DNA from: Sarcophilus harrisii
Lineage: Eukaryota > Chordata > Mammalia > Dasyuromorphia > Dasyuridae
Assembly (NCBI RefSeq): GCF_902635505.1
Contig: NC_045427.1
Span: 134,587,960 to 134,651,959 of the forward strand
Direction of reading: 5' to 3'
Length of the DNA stretch: 64,000 bases
A program made the translations under genes and the position numbers. Shown in pieces: positions 58,643 through 64,000 of the stretch. How positions within the stretch are numbered: position 1 is the stretch's first letter; every line of letters starts with the position of its first letter. The notes beneath the pieces were generated by a model, which was not told the DNA's origin, searched no databases, and was given only the letters and a program-made list of their open reading frames with translations.

Positions 58643-59092
58643 GTTCTGATGGATCAGGCCATCCTCAGCAACGAGATCAACCAAATCATTTCTAATGGAG
58701 CAGTAATGAACTGATCTAGCTATACCCAGAAAAAGAACTCTGGGAGATGACTAAAAACCATTACATTGAATTCCCAATCCCTATATTTATGCACACCTGC
58801 ATCTTTGATTTCCTTCACAAGCTAATTGTACAATAATTCAGAGTCTGATTCTTTTTGTACAGCAAAATAATGTTTTGGTCATGTATACTTATTGTATATC
58901 TAAGTTATATTTTAATATATTTAACATCTACTGGTCATCCTGCCATTTAGGGAAGGGAGTGGGGGGGGGGGTAAAGAGGTGAAAAATTGGAACAAGAGGT
59001 TTGGCAATTGTTAATGCTGTAAAGTTACCCATGTATATATCCTGTAAATAAAAGGCTATTAAATAAAAAAATAAAAAAAAAGAGAGAAAAAA
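58643..59092 (+). mobile_element. L1 3' tail with perfect 16-bp TSD
   Basis: GTTCTGATGGATCAGGCCAT to AAATAAAAGGCTATTAAATA and A-rich end. Flanked by aaagttgttaattatt at 58627-58642 and 59093-59108. Its last 290 bp are nearly identical to the copy at 57802. Confidence 0.93.
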
Positions 59093-59626
59093 AAAGTTGT
59101 TAATTATTTCAAATGGTTTTTAGTTGATTCTCTAAGTATATATCATCTGCAAAGAGTGATGATTTTATTTCCTCACTGCCTATTCAAATTCCTTTAATTT
59201 TTTTCTTTTCTTAATGCTTAAAGATAACATGTCTAGTACAATATTAAATAATATTGGTGATAATGGGGATCCTTGTTTCATCCCAATCTTACTGAGAAAA
59301 TTTTTAGCTTATCCCCATTACAGATAGTTCTTGCTAATGATTTTAGATATATACTACTTATTATAAGGGAAGCTCCATTTATTCCTATGTTCTCTAATGT
59401 TCTTAATAGAAATGGATGTTGTATTTTATCAAAAGCTTTTTCTGCTTCCACTGAGATAATCATATGATATCTATTGGTTTTGTTACAATATAATCAATTA
59501 TGCCGACAATTTTCCTAATATCAACTGGCAAAAATCCCATCTGTTCATAGTGCATGATCCTTATGATACATTACTGTAATCTCCTTACTAGTACTTTATT
59601 TAAATTTTTTTTGTGTCAATATTCAT

Positions 59627-60042
59627 TATAAAGAGCCACAGACAGTGGGGGAGCTCTAGGTGAGGTATAAGACCCTTCAACCCAGAGGGAACCTGCTAAC
59701 AATGCCTGGTTCAACTCTCATCTGCTCTTTAGGGTATTTCAGCCTTCCTGAGAAGTCAGGAGCGTGACAACCTGTGTCCTACTTGAAGCAGAGATACTTG
59801 CAGTAAAAAGACATACATAATAATAACATAATACATAATAATAGCAAGGTGCTTATAGTTAGCACATGCACAGTGTGCTGTAGTGATATAATTATATTAA
59901 GGTATTTAAAGCTGAGAGAACTTGAAATAAATGGACTCCATTCTTGACCATCTACATGGGTTCCTGCCTCTTCACTCCTTTTCTAAGACCAAGGACTTGG
60001 GGTGGTACTGAAATTCTCCAGAGAGCTAGTCTGGATGGTATA
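59627..60042 (+). mobile_element. Solo LTR of an endogenous retrovirus (fossil)
   Basis: About 416 bp that interrupts the L1 RT text, with a 6-bp direct repeat attcat on both sides (59621 and 60043). AATAAA lies near 59929, as in LTR R regions. No internal viral sequence, so a solo LTR; a 6-bp duplication would suit a class II element. Old and diverged; strand by the AATAAA. Confidence 0.6.
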
Positions 60043-62705
60043 ATTCATAAGGGAAAATGGTCTATAATCTTCCTTCTCTGTTTTAACTCTTCTGGTTTAG
60101 ATATGAGCACCATATTTGTGTCATAAAAGGAATTTGGTAGAACATTTTCTTTAGCTATTCTCCCAAATAGTTTATATCATACTGGAATTAATTGTTCTTC
60201 AATTTCTTCTTTTGTTAATGCAGGCAAATAAATTTTTTTTGTAAACAGTCAAAAATTTTACTTGTCAGATTTATTGGAATATAGTTGGGCAAAATAGCCT
60301 CTATTTATTGCTTTAATTTCCTCTTCATTGGTAGTGAACTCACCCTTTTCACTTTTGGTACTGGTAATTTGATTTTTTTTTTAAATTAAATTAGCCAATA
60401 GTTTATCTATTTTTTTGAATTTTTTTTTCATGAAGCAGTTCCTCATTTCATTTGTTAGTCTATTGGATTTTTTAAATTTTCAATTTTATTAATTTCTCTT
60501 TCCATTTTCAGGATTTCCAATTTGGTATTTAATTAGGAATGTAAAATTTATTCTTTTTCTAGATTTTTAAAATTACACACCCAATTTATTAACCTGCTCT
60601 TTTTCTGTTTTATTGATGTAAGCATTTAGAGATATAAAATTTCTCCTAAATATTGCTTTGTTTGCATCTCATCGTTTGGTATATTCTCTCATTGTCATTT
60701 TCTTTAATGAAATTACTGATTGTTTCTATGGTTTATTCTTTGACCCAGTCAATTTTTGACCCAGTATTAGGATTAGATTAATTAGCTTCTAATTTATTTT
60801 TAATCTATCTTTATTAAATGTAATTTAAAGGCTCTTTATCAAATGCAATCTTATTGCATCATGATCTGAAAAGCATGCATTTTATATTTCTTCCTTTCTG
60901 CATTTGGTTTTGAAGTTTTTGTTAATTTTTTGTCTATGTGTTATGTACCACTGAGGAAAAGAGGTACTCTTTGCTATCCCTACTCTATTTTCTCCAGAGG
61001 ACATAATATTTAACTTTTCTAAAATTCTATTCATTTCCTTAACTTCTTTATTTTGTGTTTAGATTTATCTAGTTCTGAGAGAGGAAAGTTGAGGTCTCCC
61101 ACTAGTAGAGTTTTATTATCTATTTCCTCCTGTAACTCACTGAACTTCTCCCTTAAAAATGTGGATACTATAGCATTTGATGCATATATGTTTAGTATTG
61201 ATAGTACTTTATTGTCAATGTATCTTTTAAAAAGATGTAGTTTCCCTCATCTCTTTTAATTAGATCTATTTTATCTTTGCTTTGTTTAAGATCATAATTG
61301 CTATCTCTGCCTTTTTTTTTTTTTTTTTTACTTTAACTGAAGTATAACATATTCTGCTTTAGTTTTCTACCCTTAATCTGTGTCTCTCTGCTTAATATAT
61401 GTTTCTTGTAAACAACATATTAGAGGATTTTGGTTTTTTATCCACTCTGTTTTATGAGTAGATTCACTCACATTCACAGTTGTTATTACTGTTTCTCCCT
61501 TCATTCTATGTTCCCCATTTATACCTCCCTTCCTTCCTCCCTCTTTCCTCTTTCTGTCTCTCCTCAGCAGTGTTTTGCATCCATTATATCATTCCTCTCC
61601 CTTTCCTTATCCTCCTTATCTTTTACTTCCCTAAAGGGTAAGAAAGATTTCTATATCCAATTGAGTATGTGTGTTATTCCCTCTCTGAGCCAAATTCAAT
61701 GAGAGTAAAGTTCAAATAATGTTGACTCCCTTCTTTCTCTTTATAGTAGTATGTCTTTTGTGCTTCTTCAAGTGAGATAATTTACCCCAATTACTCCCTT
61801 CTTCCAATGCAATTCTCTTAACACCCCATAATTTTCATAATCATCTCATCAAAGTTAACTTATACCCTTATTTATTTTGTATATTCTTTATGTATAATCC
61901 TTTTAATTGCCCTAATGGTGATACATTTCTCAAAAGTTACAAGTATCATCTTTCCATGTGTGCATGTAAACAGATTAACCTTATTGAATAACTTATTTTT
62001 TCTCTTTCCAATTTACTTGTTTGTGCTTTTCTTGAGTCTTGTATTTGGAAGTCTAATTTCTGTTTCCTAATTCATCAAAAATGTTTGAAAATCTTCTACT
62101 TCATTGAATATTCAATTTTTCCCTTTTAGGATTCTGCTCAGTATTGCTGCCTAGGTGATTTGTGATGGTAATCCAAGTTCCTTTAACTTGGGGAATATCA
62201 TATTCCAAGGCCTCCAGTCTTTTAATGTAGAAGTTGCTAAATCCTGTGTAATCAGGATTATAGTTCCTCAACATTTAAATTGTTTCTTTCTGGCTGTTTA
62301 CAGTATTTTCTCCTTTATCTGAGAAACATTATAGCTAAAGTTTCTGGGAGTTTTCATTTTGGGATTTCTTTCAGGATGTGAACAGTTGATTCTTTCAATT
62401 ACTCTTTTACTCTCTATTTCCAGGATTACAAAGCAGTTTTCCTTTAATAAATTCTTAAAAGGCATTGTCCAGGCCCTTTTATATATCCTAACTTTTCTGG
62501 ATCTATTTTCCAAGTCAATTGTTTTCCAATCAAATAGTTCAAATTTCTTCTATTATTTTCTTTTGATTGTGTCTTGATGTTTCATGGAATCATTAGTTTC
62601 CAATGCCTAGTTCTAATTTTTGAGGAATTAGTCTCTTCGGTTAGCTTTGTACCTCCTTTTCCATACGGTCAATTCTATTTTTAAGGGATTGTTTTCTTCA
62701 GTGAA

Positions 62706-63205
62706 TTTTTATCCTGCTGATAAGTTGCTGTAATCTCTTTGCCAATATTTTATTTAAAATTTTTGTATCAATATTCATTAGGGAGATTGGTCTGTAATTT
62801 TTCTTTCTCTGTTTTGGGGCTTCCTGGTTTAGTACCATATTTCAGTCATAGAAAGAATTTGTCAGGACTCTTTCTTTACCTATTTTTCCAAATAACTTAC
62901 ATATTATTGGAATTATTCTTTAAATGTTTGGTAGGATTCACTTGTGAATCTGGCCCTGAAGATTTTTTCTTAGGGACTTCATTAATAGCTTGTTCAATTT
63001 CTTTTTCTAAAATGGGATTATTTAAATAATTTATCTCCTTTTCTATTAATCTGGGCAATTTATATTTTTATAAATATTCATCCATTTTAGATTGTTGGAT
63101 TTGCTGCCATTCAGTTGGGCAAAATAGCTAATAATTATTGCTTTAATTTTTTTTTTCATTGATGGCAAGTTCACCCTTTTCATTTTTGATGCTGGTAATT
63201 TGTTT
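62706..63205 (-). mobile_element. Internal L1 ORF2 fragment inside ORF1 of another L1
   Basis: GTTGCTGTAATCTCTTTGCC, TCATTAGGGAGATTGGTCTG, TGGCAAGTTCACCCTTTTCA repeat the RT segment at 59500-60390 of the host L1. Flanked by an exact ttttcttcagtgaa at 62692-62705 and 63206-63219. No L1 3' UTR. Confidence 0.75.
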
Positions 63206-63530
63206 TTTTCTTCAGTGAAATTTTGTATATCCTTTTACATTTTTTGTGCTTCTTTTACCAAACTGTTGACTGTTTTTTTATGATTGTCTTGCATAATTTT
63301 CATTTCTTTTCCCAATTTTTCTTCTATCTCTCTTACTTGATTTTAATGATCTTTTGATCTTCCAAGAGTTCTTTTTAGGGACTAAGATCCATTGACATTT
63401 TTTTTTTAAGTTTTGCATGTAGGCATTTGTGTTTTAATCTTCCCTATCCTCATGGTAGTTTTCTGTGAGCACGTTTTTTAAGGGTTGCCTATTTTCTAGC
63501 CTTTTTAGTGACTTTTAAAGTTAAGCTCTA

Positions 63531-63924
63531 TTCCTAGAATACAGGAGGCACTGTCTTGAGCTTCTTGCACTGGGGACCAGAGGCCTGGCCACTGTCTTCT
63601 GCCCTGGGAGGGTCTCTGCATTTGGAAGCTTACCTGCTATGCTAGAGCTAATGGGCCTGCATGACTTGACTACTGACCTGCTGTGCCTGGAGCTGAAGGC
63701 GTCACAGATGGTCTGTAGGGCCAGGATTGCAGAACTTGTAGTAAGGTTAAGATTCTCCTGCTGGCTTTCCTTTTAGCTGTACTGGGTTGCACTCTTCTTT
63801 CACCTGAGTAAAGCAGACCTTTTCTGCAAAGTCTGTTTAAGTTATCTTGTCCCAGAAAATTGTTTCACCTCATCCTTTTGTGGGTTCTGCTGCTCTACAG
63901 TTTTGAAGTATTATTTAAAGTTGT
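63531..63924. other. GC-richer stretch, perhaps L1 5' UTR
   Basis: CTTCTTGCACTGGGGACCAG and ACCTGCTGTGCCTGGAGCTG. It follows ORF1 of the long L1 in the right place for its 5' UTR and is similar in style to 40030-40600, but no clear 5' start was found. Confidence 0.4.
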
Positions 63925-64000
63925 TTGGAAAGATTCATGATGAAAAACACTATCCACTTCCAAAGAAAGAACCATGGGGTCTGAAGGCAAATCGAAGCAT
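63925..64000 (+). mobile_element. L1 3' UTR start, runs off the window
   Basis: GATTCATGATGAAAAACACT and ATCCACTTCCAAAGAAAGAA match, in forward direction, the older L1 3' UTR seen reversed at 33900 and 54960. Confidence 0.6.

Larger units (their letters stand above)
56480..63530 (-). mobile_element. Long L1 with ORF2 and ORF1 regions, several inserts
   Basis: In minus-strand order from right to left: ORF1 coiled-coil and RRM part (about 63400-62200), spacer, endonuclease (near 61100: GAGGTCTCCCACTAGTAG), RT (minus strand 59278-59463 reads [20 protein letters not shown], human L1 has [20 protein letters not shown]), C-terminal part, 3' UTR and T-rich 3' end near 56500. Interrupted by two + strand L1 tails, a solo LTR and an L1 fragment. 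Frames carry many stops; not active. The 5' border is unclear, perhaps up to 63900. Confidence 0.8.

Noticed and set aside
59278-59463. Reverse-transcriptase-like frame as a host gene
   Set aside because: It is L1 ORF2 within a worn L1, with stops on both sides.
47100-64000. FHIP2B or other downstream gene
   Set aside because: No conserved exon seen among the L1 copies.

Overview
The window comes from a marsupial (metatherian) genome. The evidence is the repeat content: L1 3' ends with the marsupial tail, CORE-type SINEs whose 3' ends match the RTE/BovB LINE family (Mar1-like), an RTE/BovB LINE, L2, L3/CR1, MIR-type SINEs and hAT transposons. The species cannot be told from the sequence. The one protein-coding gene is a complete copy of DMTN (dematin, erythrocyte band 4.9) on the + strand. 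It runs from the ATG at 23638 to the TGA at 45908 in 15 coding exons and encodes 406 residues that I could align by eye almost without gaps to remembered human dematin (405 aa).

Layout: 1-5040 is upstream sequence with L2-like, hAT, L1 and MIR copies. About 5040-14200 is GC-rich and nearly repeat-free; it holds a long poly-C tract, an RFX-type X-box, GATA/E-box and GATA/CACCC combinations, and a TATA box followed 440 bp later by a textbook splice donor. These are candidates for upstream DMTN promoters and first exons, but none is proven. Positions 14800-22750 are repeat-rich (L3 and L2 bodies split by SINEs). Positions 23000-23640 are unique again and lead into the first coding exon.

DMTN exons 1-3 lie within 0.8 kb. 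Introns 3 (7.5 kb) and 9 (8.5 kb) hold most of the repeats. Intron 9 holds an old L2 split by a half-LINE (HAL1-like) element and two SINEs, then an L1. The last six exons are compact (44554-45908) and include an 8-nt microexon, the 66-nt cassette exon of the large dematin isoform and a NAGNAG acceptor before the villin-headpiece exons. The 3' UTR ends near an ATTAAA signal at 47035.

Downstream, 47.2-64 kb is a stack of minus-strand L1 copies, including one long L1 with ORF1 and ORF2 regions. These are themselves hit by plus-strand L1 3' ends with perfect target-site duplications, a hAT element and a solo LTR. No second host gene was recognised. The neighbours known from human (FGF17 upstream, FHIP2B/FAM160B2 downstream) are not visible here. 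I found no previously undescribed system; the best leads are the DMTN splice architecture, the candidate upstream promoters, the half-LINE, and the element families with a history of horizontal transfer.
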